Positions 1 through 11,204 of a DNA stretch of 64,000 nucleotides are shown piece after piece (positions within the stretch are counted from its first letter, which is position 1; every line of letters starts with the position of its first letter). The position numbers and the translations under genes were made by a program. The notes under the pieces are model-generated. The model was given only the letters and a program-made list of their open reading frames with translations. It did not search any database and had not been told where the DNA came from. Source of the DNA: Flavobacterium nitratireducens (lineage in GTDB: Bacteria > Bacteroidota > Bacteroidia > Flavobacteriales > Flavobacteriaceae). Location: the NCBI RefSeq assembly GCF_029625335.1, contig NZ_CP121111.1, forward strand, positions 1,240,001 through 1,304,000, read 5' to 3'.

Positions 1-1170
<1,170 letters not shown>

Positions 1171-1203
1171 CTAGTTTGTATTGTAGTTGTATAAAAAACG
1201 TGG

Positions 1204-1211
1204 CAAAAATA
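1204..1211 (-). promoter_or_regulatory. -7 promoter element of pyrG
   Basis: On the minus strand the octamer reads TATTTTTG, matching the Bacteroidetes -7 consensus TAnnTTTG. It lies 40 bases upstream of the pyrG ATG. I do not see a convincing TTTG at -33, so this is a half-supported promoter. Confidence 0.4.
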
Positions 1212-1307
1212 CGATTATAAATTTAGATTATGCTAATTTGGAAATGAGATAATTTCTAAAATCAACATTTGTTAATGCAAAAATAAAAACACCATTAATT
1301 TGAGAAA

Positions 1308-1547
1308 TCAATGAGGTTTTGGGTATCTTTTTTTAATATTTCGTATCAATTCTTCTAAACCATTTAATTTTAGTTCGTAAACCAATTGTAATTGCTCCCC
1401 TAATTCGCCTTTTGGAAAGCCTTTATTATGATACCAAACCACATAATGTTCCGGTAAATCGATCAAAAAACGACCTTCATATTTCCCAAAAGGCATTTGA
1501 GTATACGCTAATTTGACTAATTTTTTTTGATAAATATCCATTAACAA
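1308..1547 (-). CDS. DUF3820 family protein
   Basis: Small 79-residue protein recognised as DUF3820 by the conserved core MPFGKYEGRFLIDLPEHY and the following WYHNKGFPKGELGEQL with LNGLEELI. The family is short (about 70 residues) and widespread in bacteria; it has been linked to virulence regulation in pseudomonads, but no biochemical role is established that I can apply here. There is no signal peptide or membrane segment, so it is probably cytosolic. The ORF offers two starts, at 1547 and two codons later at 1541 (MDIYQKK); the choice does not affect the domain. It begins 10 bases after the stop of the LysM/PBP1 gene and is probably co-transcribed with it. Confidence 0.8.
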   Translation of the reverse strand: MLMDIYQKKLVKLAYTQMPFGKYEGRFLIDLPEHYVVWYHNKGFPKGELGEQLQLVYELKLNGLEELIRNIKKRYPKPH

Positions 1548-1557
1548 TCTAACTAAA

Positions 1558-3442
1558 TCAATTCGCTACTTTTAGTGTTAAATCACTATCGTAATACAAA
1601 ATATAAACTCCTTTATTTAAATAGCCATCACCCTCTTTTTTAGCATATTCAAATTTATTTGCATACTGCTGAGTGCCTATTGTATTAACCGTTTCTTCAA
1701 ATGATTTATTTTGCATCAAACGCATCATCGTATCAAAAGTCACATCAAAACCTCTTGAGGCATAATCACTTGGTAAGATTGAATTCATTTTTTTGAATTT
1801 ATTTTCAAAAGCAACTCCTTCTGGAGTTAAATTACTTCTTGTAACCGAAGGAAACATCAATTTTAGCTTAACTAAATTTGAAAAATTTATCTCATCCGAA
1901 TCCAAAGTTTCATTTGGTTCTAATACAACTAATTGAATTTGAAAACTTGACAAAGAAGCTACCAAAGCCGTAATTGTTGTTTTTACCATCCAGGTATTAG
2001 CCGATTCTATCACCACATAATTGATTTTATTAGGAACCAACATCCCCTTTAAACCTTCCGCAGAAACAGTGCCGTTAGGATTTAAAGGAACCAAACGAAC
2101 GTCTTTTTGATTTTGCTGCAAATATTGGATTACTGACAATTTCTTTTTTATCAACTACCGCAATTATATTTCCATTTTTAGCCCTCATAAAATCAAACAT
2201 TTTCGTTCTTAACAAATCATTACTTGGAACCGTTTGATACAAATTAGCAATAGCTCCGCCCTCGTCTTTTGACAATGGCGAAATTACAGGCACATGATTA
2301 GCACTCAATAAACGCGCAGTTTCTTCTGCATTACTTTGATAAAATGGACCAATAACTGCGTCCATATTTTGCAAATTATTGGCAGTTATTAAAGCCGCTA
2401 CATTCGAACTACTTTTCGTTTCTTCCGAATCAAAAATACTAACATCAATTGGCAAACTCAATGTCTTAGCCGAATCGATTGCCATTAAGACACCCGCATA
2501 AAAATCCAAAGTCATATTTAAAAACTTGTCTTTTTTTAAGCGTTCTGTACTATTTCCCATTTGTTCTCCTAGCATTTTATCTACATTAAAAGGCAACAAC
2601 AAGGCGATTTTTTTTCTTTCAGAAGTGTTTTTTGGGGCTAAAACGGTGGTAACCTTATTTTCTAAAACAGCTGTTAAAGTCACATTAGCTGGCAATTTTA
2701 CTAACATCCCAATTTCAACACCTTCTTTAAGTTCAGGATTCAACACTAAAAATTCTTCTTGAGACATTCCAGCCATTTTAGACAAACTGTAAAGCGTTTC
2801 TTTTGGCTTCACCTCATACGTAATATATTTTGTAGCAACAGTCGTTTTAGATGAAACAACACCTGCTTGCTGTTCTGGATTCCCTTTAATTAATAAACGA
2901 TATCCCTCTGGCAAATTTGAAACAATTGCCGGATTCTTCTTTTCTAATTCCTCAACAGTAATACCATACAATTTAGCAATAGAATACTTCGTTTCCTTTG
3001 GTAACACATCATGATAAACGACTTTCTCTGGAGTTTTCAAGGCATTTTTAGACGGAATTACTAAGAGCTGACCTATTTGCAGTCCATCTGTTTCTAAAAA
3101 TGGATTTGCTTTTTTTAAATCTGCTTCCGAAACATTGTATTTTTTTTGAATACCAAACAAAGTCTCCTTTGAAATTACTTTATGGGCAACTTCATCTGAA
3201 TTATTGGTAGCTACTTTTGCAGAAATCCCTTTTTTAGAAGGTATCAAAAGAACCATTCTAGGTTTTAATTTTGATTGAGCATCAGGATTAAGCTTATAGA
3301 TATCATATGGTGTCACTTGGTACTTTTGAGCAATATCAGTAATCGTCTCACCCTTTTCTACCTTATGTGCAATTGTTTCTTGAGCAAAAAGAGTTTGAAC
3401 AAAAAGCAAAACCGGTATCCAAATCGCAAAAAAATATTTCAT
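1558..3442 (-). CDS. Exported LysM / PBP1-like protein (frameshifted)
   Basis: Exported protein with a signal peptide (MKYFFAIWIPVLLFVQTLFAQ), four LysM peptidoglycan-binding domains (about residues 23-68, 85-132, 143-190 and 205-252, each with a KGET or KET-like core) and, from about residue 275, a periplasmic-binding fold related to type 1 substrate-binding proteins (KKIALLLPFNVD, DAVIGPFYQSNAEETARLL). Flavobacterial homologs are annotated as PBP1 and LysM domain proteins; the ligand is unknown. The reading frame breaks at about 2144-2149 (T6 on the plus strand): 2075-3442 encodes the LysM part and start of the binding fold, and 1558-2154 encodes the rest. One base fewer there joins VVDKKK to LSVIQYLQQNQKDV. 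I infer one gene, broken either by sequencing error or by a real indel. Its downstream neighbour is the DUF3820 gene, 10 bases away. Confidence 0.85.
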
Positions 3443-3477
3443 TCTATTATTTAATTAAAAAATTAATACTCCTAATG

Positions 3478-3520
3478 AAAAACGGTACCAAATTTTATTC
3501 CAAAATCTGATACCGTTTTT
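3478..3520 (-). terminator. Terminator downstream of guaA
   Basis: AAAAACGGTACC and GATACCGTTTTT form an 11-12 bp stem around an AT-rich loop of 19 bases. A T-run follows on either strand. It lies just past the guaA stop and before the LysM gene start, so it most likely ends guaA transcription. Confidence 0.7.
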
Positions 3521-3553
3521 ATAATATAAGAAACTACGATTAAGTTGTTTCTA

Positions 3554-5083
3554 TTATTCCCACTCAATTGTTGCTGGTGGTTTTGAACTAATATCATACA
3601 CAACTCTGTTCACCCCTCTTACCTTGTTGATAATATCATTAGATACTTTCATCAAGAAATCATACGGCAAGTGAACCCAGTCAGCAGTCATACCATCGGT
3701 AGATTCTACAGCACGTAGCGCAACTACTTTTTCATAAGTACGCTCGTCTCCCATAACCCCAACACTATTTACTGGAAGCAAAATAGCTCCAGCCTGCCAA
3801 ACTTTATCATATAATCCCCAAGATTTTAATCCTTCGATAAATACCGAATCAACTTCTTGTAAGATTCTAACTTTCTCAGGTGTAATATCTCCTAAAATAC
3901 GAATTGACAATCCTGGTCCCGGGAAAGGATGTCTTCCTAATAATTCCGGATCAATACCTAAACTAGCACCTACTCTACGCACCTCATCCTTGAAAAGCAT
4001 ACGCAAAGGCTCTACTACTTTCAATTTCATAAAATCAGGTAATCCACCCACATTGTGATGAGATTTGATTGTTGCAGAAGGTCCTTTTACAGAAACCGAC
4101 TCAATTACATCAGGATAAATAGTTCCCTGAGCCAACCATTTTACATCGTCTAACAAATGAGATTCATCGTCAAAAACTTCGATAAATACTCTACCAATAA
4201 TTTTACGTTTTGTTTCTGGATCACTCACTCCTGCTAATTCCGACAAGAAACGCTCACCAGCATCTACTCCTTTTACATTGAGTCCCATTCCTTTGTATTG
4301 ATTCAATACATTTTCGAACTCATTTTTACGAAGTAAACCGTTATTAACAAAAATACAATATAAGTTTTTACCAATAGCTTTATTCAATAAAACTGCCGCT
4401 ACAGTAGAATCTACACCTCCTGAAAGTCCAAGAACAACTTTATCATCTTGAATTTTCTCTTTCATTTCTGCTACAATTTCTTCCACAAAAGCATTAGGCG
4501 TAAAGTTTTGAGGAACATGAGCAATCTTCACTAAGAAGTTTTCCAACATTTGTTTCCCATCTGTTGAATGATATACTTCTGGGTGGTATTGAATTGCATA
4601 AGTAGTTTCTCCTTCAATTTTGTAAGCTGCAAATTCTACATCATGTGTACTTGCAAGCTTCACTCCATTTGTAGGCAATGCTTTTATACTATCACTATGA
4701 CTCATCCAAACTTGACTATTTGGAGAAACTCCTTCAAAGAAAATTTCATCTTCTTTGATATAAGATAAATTAGCTCTACCATATTCTCTTGTGTTAGATG
4801 CTGCAACTTTACCTCCACTAAAGTGAGATAAATATTGCGCTCCATAACACACAGCAAGCATTGGCAATTTTCCTCTAATTTGAGACAAATCAGGATGTGG
4901 AGCATCTTCTGCACGAACAGAAAAAGGACTACCTCCTAAAATTACAGCCTTGTAGCTTGATAAATCCGATGGAATATTATTATATGGAAAAATTTCGCAG
5001 AATATATTTAATTCGCGAACTCTACGCGCAATCAACTGAGTGTATTGCGAACCGAAATCTAAAATAAGTACGTTGTGTTGCAT
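3554..5083 (-). CDS. guaA: GMP synthase (glutamine-hydrolysing)
   Basis: Converts XMP to GMP with ATP and glutamine in the cytosol. At 509 residues it is the usual length. The amidotransferase domain carries the nucleophile in [15 protein letters not shown] (Cys79) and the His-Glu pair in YHPEVYHS (about residue 167). The ATP-pyrophosphatase domain shows the PP-loop [17 protein letters not shown] (about 217-233), and the C-terminal dimerisation domain ends in KPPATIEWE, typical for GuaA. The start is fixed by [21 protein letters not shown]. It has its own terminator, and its promoter sits immediately upstream of the ATG, suggesting an almost leaderless transcript. Confidence 0.98.
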   Translation of the reverse strand: MQHNVLILDFGSQYTQLIARRVRELNIFCEIFPYNNIPSDLSSYKAVILGGSPFSVRAEDAPHPDLSQIRGKLPMLAVCYGAQYLSHFSGGKVAASNTREYGRANLSYIKEDEIFFEGVSPNSQVWMSHSDSIKALPTNGVKLASTHDVEFAAYKIEGETTYAIQYHPEVYHSTDGKQMLENFLVKIAHVPQNFTPNAFVEEIVAEMKEKIQDDKVVLGLSGGVDSTVAAVLLNKAIGKNLYCIFVNNGLLRKNEFENVLNQYKGMGLNVKGVDAGERFLSELAGVSDPETKRKIIGRVFIEVFDDESHLLDDVKWLAQGTIYPDVIESVSVKGPSATIKSHHNVGGLPDFMKLKVVEPLRMLFKDEVRRVGASLGIDPELLGRHPFPGPGLSIRILGDITPEKVRILQEVDSVFIEGLKSWGLYDKVWQAGAILLPVNSVGVMGDERTYEKVVALRAVESTDGMTADWVHLPYDFLMKVSNDIINKVRGVNRVVYDISSKPPATIEWE

Positions 5084-5088
5084 GGGCG

Positions 5089-5118
5089 CAAAATTACTTT
5101 TTAAATTTGGATTGCAAA
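5089..5118 (-). promoter_or_regulatory. guaA promoter, nearly leaderless
   Basis: On the minus strand TAATTTTG (5089-5096) matches TAnnTTTG, and TTTG (5115-5118) lies 18 bases further upstream, matching the -33 element. The guaA ATG begins at 5083, so a start a few bases after the -7 box would leave almost no 5' leader. Confidence 0.6.
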
Positions 5119-5207
5119 AGTGGAATTTTGAAATTTTTTATTTTTTTTACATCCATAATTTACAACGAGAATTTTGTCCTATTACACTCCACCAACTCGG
5201 CAATTTA

Positions 5208-5903
5208 CTATTCTTTAATAATAACAAATTTACCTTTCACACCCTTATCCCAGTTATCCCAAAACTCCGAGCGTACTAAAGCACCTTTATCATCATAGAT
5301 TTTAAATTCGCAGGTATTTCCTCCAGAACTTCCTTTGCTAAAAGCTTCCATTTCGAAAGTATTAATACCGTCACTCAAATCAAAAACAAACTGTCCGTAA
5401 TTTGAAAACAACTCCATTATTCCTCCAACCATCTGATTATTAAGAGTTGCTTTAATTAAATCACCGTCTATATAAATGTAATCACGATATTGAACAACAA
5501 AATATTTTGACTTTGTACGAATCTCCCCGAAATTTTTATCGATTTTAACCAACATTCGGTCGTCTTCTTTTAAACCTTCCCTAACCAAAGTTTTATCTAA
5601 ATCCTTAGTCATCTTATCCTTAATTCTATCTCCCGGATTCGCAAAATCATTGGTTTGTATCATCGAAAAAGATTTAGGCTGACCAATTTGGTATTTTGAA
5701 AATGAAGGCAAAGTAGTTTCTGGTTTTTTTAAAATATCCGGAGCTTTAATTACTGGAGCATCTGTTGTAGCTTTTGGAGTTACTTTCTTAGGAGTAGCAG
5801 GTTTGTTCATCGGAGCAATTGGCTTAAACTTCTTGCCAAACTCTGCTTGAGCAAAAACGTTTATTCCAAAACAAAGCATTACAACTAATAAAAACTGCTT
5901 CAT
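5208..5903 (-). CDS. Secreted protein of unknown function, paralog A
   Basis: I do not recognise a named family. The 231-residue product starts with a signal peptide (MKQFLLVVMLCFGINVFAQA), followed by a Pro/Lys/Thr-rich linker (about residues 30-65) and a C-terminal domain of about 110 residues. That domain resembles the C-terminus of the neighbouring gene at 6026-6637: VQYRDYIYIDGDLIK against VRYRDAAYVDGDKVR, FDLSDGINTFEMEA against ITLKKGVNRIDIEA, and EFKIYDDKGALV against EFKIYDDKGAVI. The fold is probably a beta-rich sandwich (inference). Both genes lie on the same strand 122 bases apart, indicating tandem duplication followed by divergence. No catalytic motif is visible. Confidence 0.75.
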   Translation of the reverse strand: MKQFLLVVMLCFGINVFAQAEFGKKFKPIAPMNKPATPKKVTPKATTDAPVIKAPDILKKPETTLPSFSKYQIGQPKSFSMIQTNDFANPGDRIKDKMTKDLDKTLVREGLKEDDRMLVKIDKNFGEIRTKSKYFVVQYRDYIYIDGDLIKATLNNQMVGGIMELFSNYGQFVFDLSDGINTFEMEAFSKGSSGGNTCEFKIYDDKGALVRSEFWDNWDKGVKGKFVIIKE

Positions 5904-6025
5904 ATAATGTAAATTTTGTTTTAATTAATTATCATAAGGATAGCAACAAATATACCAAGCTTTAATTTTATAAAACAAAACAACCCTAGAACATTAAAAA
6001 AAATTTAACCTATTAGTTATTAAAC

Positions 6026-6637
6026 TTATTCCTTTTCAATGATAATTGTAGCTTTATAACCTTGGGCTATATTCCATTGGTTTGAAGAAATCACCGCACC
6101 TTTATCATCATAAATTTTAAATTCGGCTGTATTTGGCGCGGCATATCCATCGTTTAACGCCTCGATATCAATACGATTTACCCCTTTTTTTAAGGTGATA
6201 TCAAAACCCTGTGCCTCTCCATTTAGCAAAACTTCTTGCTCTACTATTTCATAATTCAAATACACACGTACTTTATCTCCATCAACATAAGCGGCATCAC
6301 GATATCTTACTTTTGCAACACCCGAAGTTGTTTTAACCACACCTAAATCCTGATTTCTTTTGGCTAATTTTTCAGGATCTTTTTCCTCCCCTTGAGGTAC
6401 TTTATAAGTATTATTATTCAAACCACCTACTTCATAAGCTTTGATTTTCTCATAATCAGCAGTATTAAACTTAACATCTTTTACAGCAGTTTCCTTTTTC
6501 TCTTTCTTTGGTTTTGGGGCGGGCTTAATTTTAAACTCAGTTCCAATTCCCTCTTGAGAAAACGCAGTCGTAAAACCACCCAAAACAAGAGCGACAACCA
6601 AAAACAAACCTTTGAAATTTAAATATTGATTCATCAT
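6026..6637 (-). CDS. Secreted protein of unknown function, paralog B
   Basis: A 203-residue relative of the product of 5208-5903. It begins with a hydrophobic signal sequence (about residues 8-28, ending near TTAFSQ), then a Lys/Pro-rich linker (KPAPKPKKEKKE) and the shared C-terminal domain with YRDAAYVDGDKVRVYLNYE and AEFKIYDDKGAVISS. The charged linker and export signal suggest a periplasmic or surface location. The first two codons are both ATG. A region of 233 bases with no gene separates it from the divergent ridA. Function unknown. Confidence 0.75.
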   Translation of the reverse strand: MMNQYLNFKGLFLVVALVLGGFTTAFSQEGIGTEFKIKPAPKPKKEKKETAVKDVKFNTADYEKIKAYEVGGLNNNTYKVPQGEEKDPEKLAKRNQDLGVVKTTSGVAKVRYRDAAYVDGDKVRVYLNYEIVEQEVLLNGEAQGFDITLKKGVNRIDIEALNDGYAAPNTAEFKIYDDKGAVISSNQWNIAQGYKATIIIEKE

Positions 6638-6870
6638 TTATCTATTTAATTAAAAATCTATTCAAAAAAACGACTTTTATAAAGTTATTCCAAATACTTA
6701 ACACTAAACTTTTGATTTTATTATATAAATATACAAAATTCCAAACTTGAACTTCTTTATTAGTTTCACAAAATGACTGTTTTTTATTATGGTATTTTTT
6801 ATAAATTGCACAAAAATTTAAATTTTCAAATCGAGGAACATCCCTCTAAAAATCAAACAAATACATCAAA

Positions 6871-7257
6871 ATGAAAAGAGAAAACATCTTAACAGGATCT
6901 CCATGGGAAGACAAAATGGGATATTGTCGTGCAGTACGTATTGGAAACATTATTGAAGTTTCAGGAACAGTAGCAATTGTTGACGGCGATAAAGTAAAAG
7001 CTGATGACGCACATGCGCAAACTTTAAACATTTTAGAACGCGTTGAAAAAGTTCTTGAAGATCTAAATGCTAGCATGAAAGATGTTATTCGTACTCGTAT
7101 TTTCACAACAGATGTTAGTACTTTTGAAGCCGTTGCTACTGCTCATGCTACTTTTTTCAAAGATATCAAGCCTACAACTGGTTTTTATGGAATCAACCAA
7201 TTAGTAGCTCCTGAATACTTAGTTGAAATCGAACTTACAGCTGTTTTGCCTGAGTAA
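6871..7257 (+). CDS. RidA family protein
   Basis: A 128-residue member of the RidA/YjgF/Rid family; RidA itself hydrolyses reactive enamine/imine intermediates released by PLP enzymes, protecting the cytosol. The family core is visible as VIRTRIFTTDVSTFEAV (about residues 70-86), with the catalytic-site arginine, and the C-terminal VEIELTAVLPE. The N-terminus SGTVAIVDGDKV fits the trimer-forming fold. It is a Rid-family member by motif, but I cannot tell archetypal RidA from the Rid1-7 groups. A GC-rich hairpin follows its stop. Confidence 0.88.
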   Translation: MKRENILTGSPWEDKMGYCRAVRIGNIIEVSGTVAIVDGDKVKADDAHAQTLNILERVEKVLEDLNASMKDVIRTRIFTTDVSTFEAVATAHATFFKDIKPTTGFYGINQLVAPEYLVEIELTAVLPE

Positions 7258-7278
7258 TTCTTCTTCAAAATTATATTC

Positions 7279-7324
7279 TTCGAGCGCACAAAGGCTAAAC
7301 CAATATGCTTTTGCTGCGCTCGAA
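7279..7324 (+). other. Long GC-rich hairpin between ridA and the ClC gene
   Basis: TTCGAGCGCA and TGCGCTCGAA pair as 10 bp. After one bulged C the stem continues for seven more pairs (CAAAGGC with GCTTTTG, one G-U), around an 11-base loop. The stem is far more GC-rich than its surroundings. The flank GAAAAATTTTAAAA is a poor U-tract, so it may be an imperfect terminator or an mRNA structure rather than a standard terminator. Confidence 0.55.
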
Positions 7325-7355
7325 AAATTTTAAAAAAACAAGTCTAAAGATTCAA

Positions 7356-8603
7356 ATGAATATAGTAAAGAATTTGCCAAATGCAGTAAAATGGATAGTG
7401 ATCTGTGCCTTGATTGGTTTCTTATCAGGTTCAGCCTCGGCATTTTTTTTAATTTCATTAGAATGGGTAGGAAAGCTTAGAGACCACAACCTTTGGTTAC
7501 TTTGGTTCTTACCCGTAGGCGGATTGATCATTGGTTTATTGTATCATTATTACGGAAAAGAGGTAGTTAAAGGCAATAATCTTTTGTTAGAAGAATACAA
7601 AACTCCTCAAAAAGTAATTCCACTTAAAATGGCTCCTTTTGTACTTTTAGGAACCCTGATTACTCATCTTTTTGGAGGTTCGGCAGGTCGAGAAGGTACT
7701 GCGGTACAAATGGGCGGAGCGATTGCTGACCAATTCAGCCGTATTTTCAACCTTGACGCAAACGAACGAAAAACACTAATCATTCTAGGAATTAGCTCAG
7801 GATTTGCCTCTGTTTTCGGTACACCTTTAGCGGGTGCTGTTTTTGCCCTTGAAGTTGTCTATTTTTGCAAAATAAATTTAAAAAGCTGTATTCTTTCATT
7901 CGTAGTTGCTTATTTTTCTTATTACACCGTTGAACTTTGGCCTGTTCACCATACGCATTACAGCATCAATACAATCCCCGATTACAATCTTGAAAATCTA
8001 CTTTGGATCATTCCTGTCAGTGTGTTATTTGGACTAGCGGCCATGCTATTTTCAAGAAGCACTCATTTTTGGGGATCTATATTTTCAAAAACCATCTCAT
8101 ACCCTCCGTTACGTCCTTACGTAGGCGGAATACTATTCTCAGTGGTAATCTATTATTTTGGTGCAACAAAATTTATAGGATTAGGCATTCCTAGTATTGT
8201 AGATGCATTTACAAAACCAAGTGAAAATTTCGACTTTTTACTCAAAATCCTTTTTACAGGATTCACCTTAGGGGCAGGATTCAAAGGAGGCGAGGTTACA
8301 CCCTTATTTTTCGTAGGCGCAACATTAGGAAGTGCCCTATCCCTCTATGTTCCGCTTCCTATTTCACTTTTAGCAGGCATGGGATTTGTTGCCGTTTTTT
8401 CGGGAGCAACACATACACCTATTGCTTGTACAATTATGGGCATAGAACTTTTTGGAATTGAAAGTACATTATTCATTGGCCTTTCTTGTTTCATTGCCTA
8501 TATTTCATCAGGTTCTATCGGAATCTATCATTCTCAAACCGTTAGAGGAATAAAACATCAATTGTACGAAAAATTTAAAATCAACAAACTGGACGATTTT
8601 TAA
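7356..8603 (+). CDS. ClC family chloride channel / transporter
   Basis: Integral membrane ClC protein, 415 residues from the chosen ATG at 7356 (MNIVKNLPNAVKWIVICALIG). The longer frame from 7305 would start inside the hairpin and adds an unconvincing basic leader. Selectivity-filter signatures are present: FGGSAGREGTAVQMGGAIAD (the GREGP-like loop, with Thr for Pro; its Glu is the gating glutamate of the family) and GAGFKGGEVTPLFFVGATLG. There are about ten hydrophobic helices and no CBS domains at the C-terminus, so it is the short bacterial form. Family members exchange chloride for protons or export fluoride; the ion cannot be settled from sequence alone. Confidence 0.9.
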   Translation: MNIVKNLPNAVKWIVICALIGFLSGSASAFFLISLEWVGKLRDHNLWLLWFLPVGGLIIGLLYHYYGKEVVKGNNLLLEEYKTPQKVIPLKMAPFVLLGTLITHLFGGSAGREGTAVQMGGAIADQFSRIFNLDANERKTLIILGISSGFASVFGTPLAGAVFALEVVYFCKINLKSCILSFVVAYFSYYTVELWPVHHTHYSINTIPDYNLENLLWIIPVSVLFGLAAMLFSRSTHFWGSIFSKTISYPPLRPYVGGILFSVVIYYFGATKFIGLGIPSIVDAFTKPSENFDFLLKILFTGFTLGAGFKGGEVTPLFFVGATLGSALSLYVPLPISLLAGMGFVAVFSGATHTPIACTIMGIELFGIESTLFIGLSCFIAYISSGSIGIYHSQTVRGIKHQLYEKFKINKLDDF

Positions 8604-8650
8604 ATAAATTCTGAAATAAATTTTATATCATTGTAATACTAATCGTATGT

Positions 8651-10144
8651 AAAATTTATTCCGATAGCTTTTGGTTTTCCTGCTTCCCACATTCAGTATA
8701 TCCCCTTCAATCATCTTACAAGACAAGAATTTCTTTATTATTCCATCAAGGCATGTCAAGAATTAAATTGGAATGTCACAGAAATAAATGATTCGGAAAT
8801 AATTGCAGAAACAATCCCTGAACAAGAAACTTGGAACGAAAAAATAGTAATCAACTTTGAAAATGAAGATGGTTACATCTATAGCGCTAGTAAGGGCTAT
8901 CAAATATATGACCGAGGCAGAAATTTTAAAAACACCGACCTCTTTTTTGAAGTCTTTAATAACATAAAAAAAAACAGCCAAGTTCCTCTCTTGAAGCAGA
9001 AAAGCTAATCGAAGAAATTAGTTCTGCCAAAGAATCAGCACTAAATTCAACCGAAAAAGAACTTTCGATAAACAGTTTTTACTCCTTTTTATCCTTTTTT
9101 GTACCCGCCAAAGGATACATGATAACACCAATATTAATTTATTTGAATTTCTTTATCTTCTTATTAATGGTATTTTCTGGAGTTAACTTTTTTAAACCTC
9201 AAATTTCAGATGTTATCAATTGGGGAGCCAATTATAATTTACTAACTGTAGAGAATCAATGGTGGCGACTATTTACTTGTCTTTTTATCCATTATGGCAT
9301 TATGCATCTATTGCTAAATTGTATTGCGCTTGGCTATGTAGGGCTTTTAATTGAATCGTATCTAACACGGATAGGATTTCTTGTTTGCTATCTATCAAGT
9401 GGTTTACTAGCCAGTTTATCAACTATTTATTGGTATGACAAAATCATAAGTGCAGGTGCTTCAGGAGCGATTTTTGGGATGTATGGCATTTTGCTTATCA
9501 TCACTTTAACCAAAGCCATAAATCGCAAACTAACATCAAAAACAGTTGGTTTTATAATTGTATTTATTTTACTCAACATCATGGAGAGTTTCAAAGAAGG
9601 TGTAGATGGCGCGGCGCACATTGGCGGATTACTTTCTGGAATTTGCCTTGGAATAATCTTAGCCATATTGAATTCAAAAAGAAATGTGGCCCTAATTACA
9701 ATTAGTGGTTTGTCAATACTTATTATCCCATTACTTTCTTACAACGTCATTTCACAAAAAATCTCTGTTTATCAGCATTTCGAATTCGAAGAAAAAATGA
9801 GAGAATTCATAGATATGGAAAAAATGGCTCTTGAGGCCTATAATGTATATGTCACGGATGAAGAATCTAAAAAAGAACTTCTCTACATGATTGAGTCGAG
9901 AGGTATCTATTATTGGGAAGAAAACATCAAACTGATGAAAAAAGCCGATTTATTGTATTTACCACAAGAAACCCACCAACAAATTAAATTACTTATTAAG
10001 TACTGCCAATTAAGGATTAAACTATACCGAACAGCCTATCTTAAAATAAAATACAATTCAAATGCTTATTATGAAGAACTAGCTAATTTGAATAATCAAA
10101 TCATCGAAATATTGAACAATATCGACAAAGACAAAAAAGAATAA
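8651..10144 (+). CDS. Rhomboid family intramembrane serine protease (frameshifted)
   Basis: Rhomboid protease that cleaves membrane proteins inside the bilayer. The intact part (9119-10144) has about six membrane helices, the catalytic serine in SAGASGAIFGMYG (GxSG), the catalytic histidine in GAAHIGGLLSG and the upstream LFIHYGIMHLLLNC loop. An N-terminal cytosolic domain typical of flavobacterial rhomboids is encoded just upstream in another frame (KFIPIAFGFPASHIQYIPFN and following, from about 8651). The frame breaks in an A9 run at 8966-8974; one more A joins the halves through NNIKKKQPSSS. The N-terminal start is also disturbed: ATG at 8647 runs into TAA, and two extra bases appear to separate it from KFIPI. 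The C-terminal ~130 residues are hydrophilic and unassigned. Confidence 0.8.
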
Positions 10145-10196
10145 AATCCTGTTAACGAATTCATAGTTTACATTAAAAAATGTAAATTCGCAAACT

Positions 10197-11200
10197 ATGA
10201 AAATACAAGATATACAAGCAATCCAGACTTTATTGGCTACGCCAAAAAAATAGCAATAATTCCCCATCGCAATCCTGACGGAGACGCTATGGGTTCAACT
10301 CTAGGACTTTACCATTTTTTAAGAAAAAACAACCACGAAGCCATCGTAATTTCACCTAATGAATTTCCTGATTTTTTAGCATGGCTCCCTGGCTCAGAAA
10401 CAGTTAAAGTCTTTGAAAAAGACAAAGAAAATTGTACTACTCTTTTACAAGAAGCCGAAATTATTTTCACTCTCGATTTTAATGCTTTTCATCGTACAGG
10501 TGAGATGGAAAAAGTACTTGAGGTACTGGACACCACTTACATCATGATTGATCACCATCAAAAACCAGATGACTACGCCAAGTATATGTTCTCAAATACA
10601 TCATTTGGTTCCACTTGCGAGATGATTTATCATTTTATTAATTATTTAGAACAAAAAGACCAAATTGATAAAACTATAGGAACCTGTATTTATACCGGAA
10701 TCCTAACCGATTCTGGCTCATTTCGATTCCCAAATACAACTGGAAACACGCATCGAATTGTAGCCGAACTAATTGATTTAGGTGTCGAAAACACCATAAT
10801 CCCTAATTTACTTTTTGACAATAGCTCCTACAATCGTTTACAATTATTAGGTCAGGCATTACAAAACCTAAAAGTAATTCCAGATCATAAAACTTCGTAC
10901 ATAACCCTAACACAAGAAGAATTAGACAATTTCAACCATACAAAAGGCGATACAGAAGGAATTGTAAATTATGGTTTAAGCATTAAAGGGATTCTGTTTA
11001 CAGCCATCTTTATTGAAAATAGAGACGAGAATATCATCAAGATTTCTTTCCGTTCTCAAGGTGATTTTGATGTAAATGAATTTGCAAGAGCTCATTTTAA
11101 TGGTGGTGGTCACCGCAATGCTGCAGGAGGAAAATCAACGGTATCGATGGAGCAAACTGTAGCCAAATTTATAAGTCTTGTGGAAAATCTAAATCTATAA
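10197..11200 (+). CDS. DHH family phosphoesterase, NrnA-like (frameshifted)
   Basis: DHH/DHHA1 phosphoesterase related to NrnA, which degrades nano-RNA or hydrolyses 3'-phosphoadenosine 5'-phosphate in the cytosol. Metal-binding motifs are present: IIPHRNPDGDAMGS (motif I), FTLDFNAF (motif II), MIDHHQKPDDY (motif III, DHH) and TGILTDSGSFRF (motif IV). The DHHA1 domain ends with FNGGGHRNAAGG. The ATG at 10197 opens MKIQDIQAIQTLLATPKK, but an A7 run at 10244-10250 shifts into a TAG; A8 would continue directly into IAIIPHRNPDGD. So one gene is broken at its 16th codon. The stop is 4 bases before gldI, an arrangement that suggests an operon with the immunophilin genes. Confidence 0.87.
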
Positions 11201-11204
11201 CCCT

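Noticed and set aside
4568..4914. Open frames overlapping guaA on both strands
   Set aside because: They are shadows of the strongly conserved guaA frame.
6638..6870. Possible gene between the secreted paralogs and ridA
   Set aside because: The 233 bases are AT-rich with no convincing open frame or hairpin; it probably holds divergent promoters.
8763..8981. Minus-strand open frame opposite the rhomboid N-terminus
   Set aside because: It is the antisense of a conserved coding region on the plus strand and has no recognisable features.
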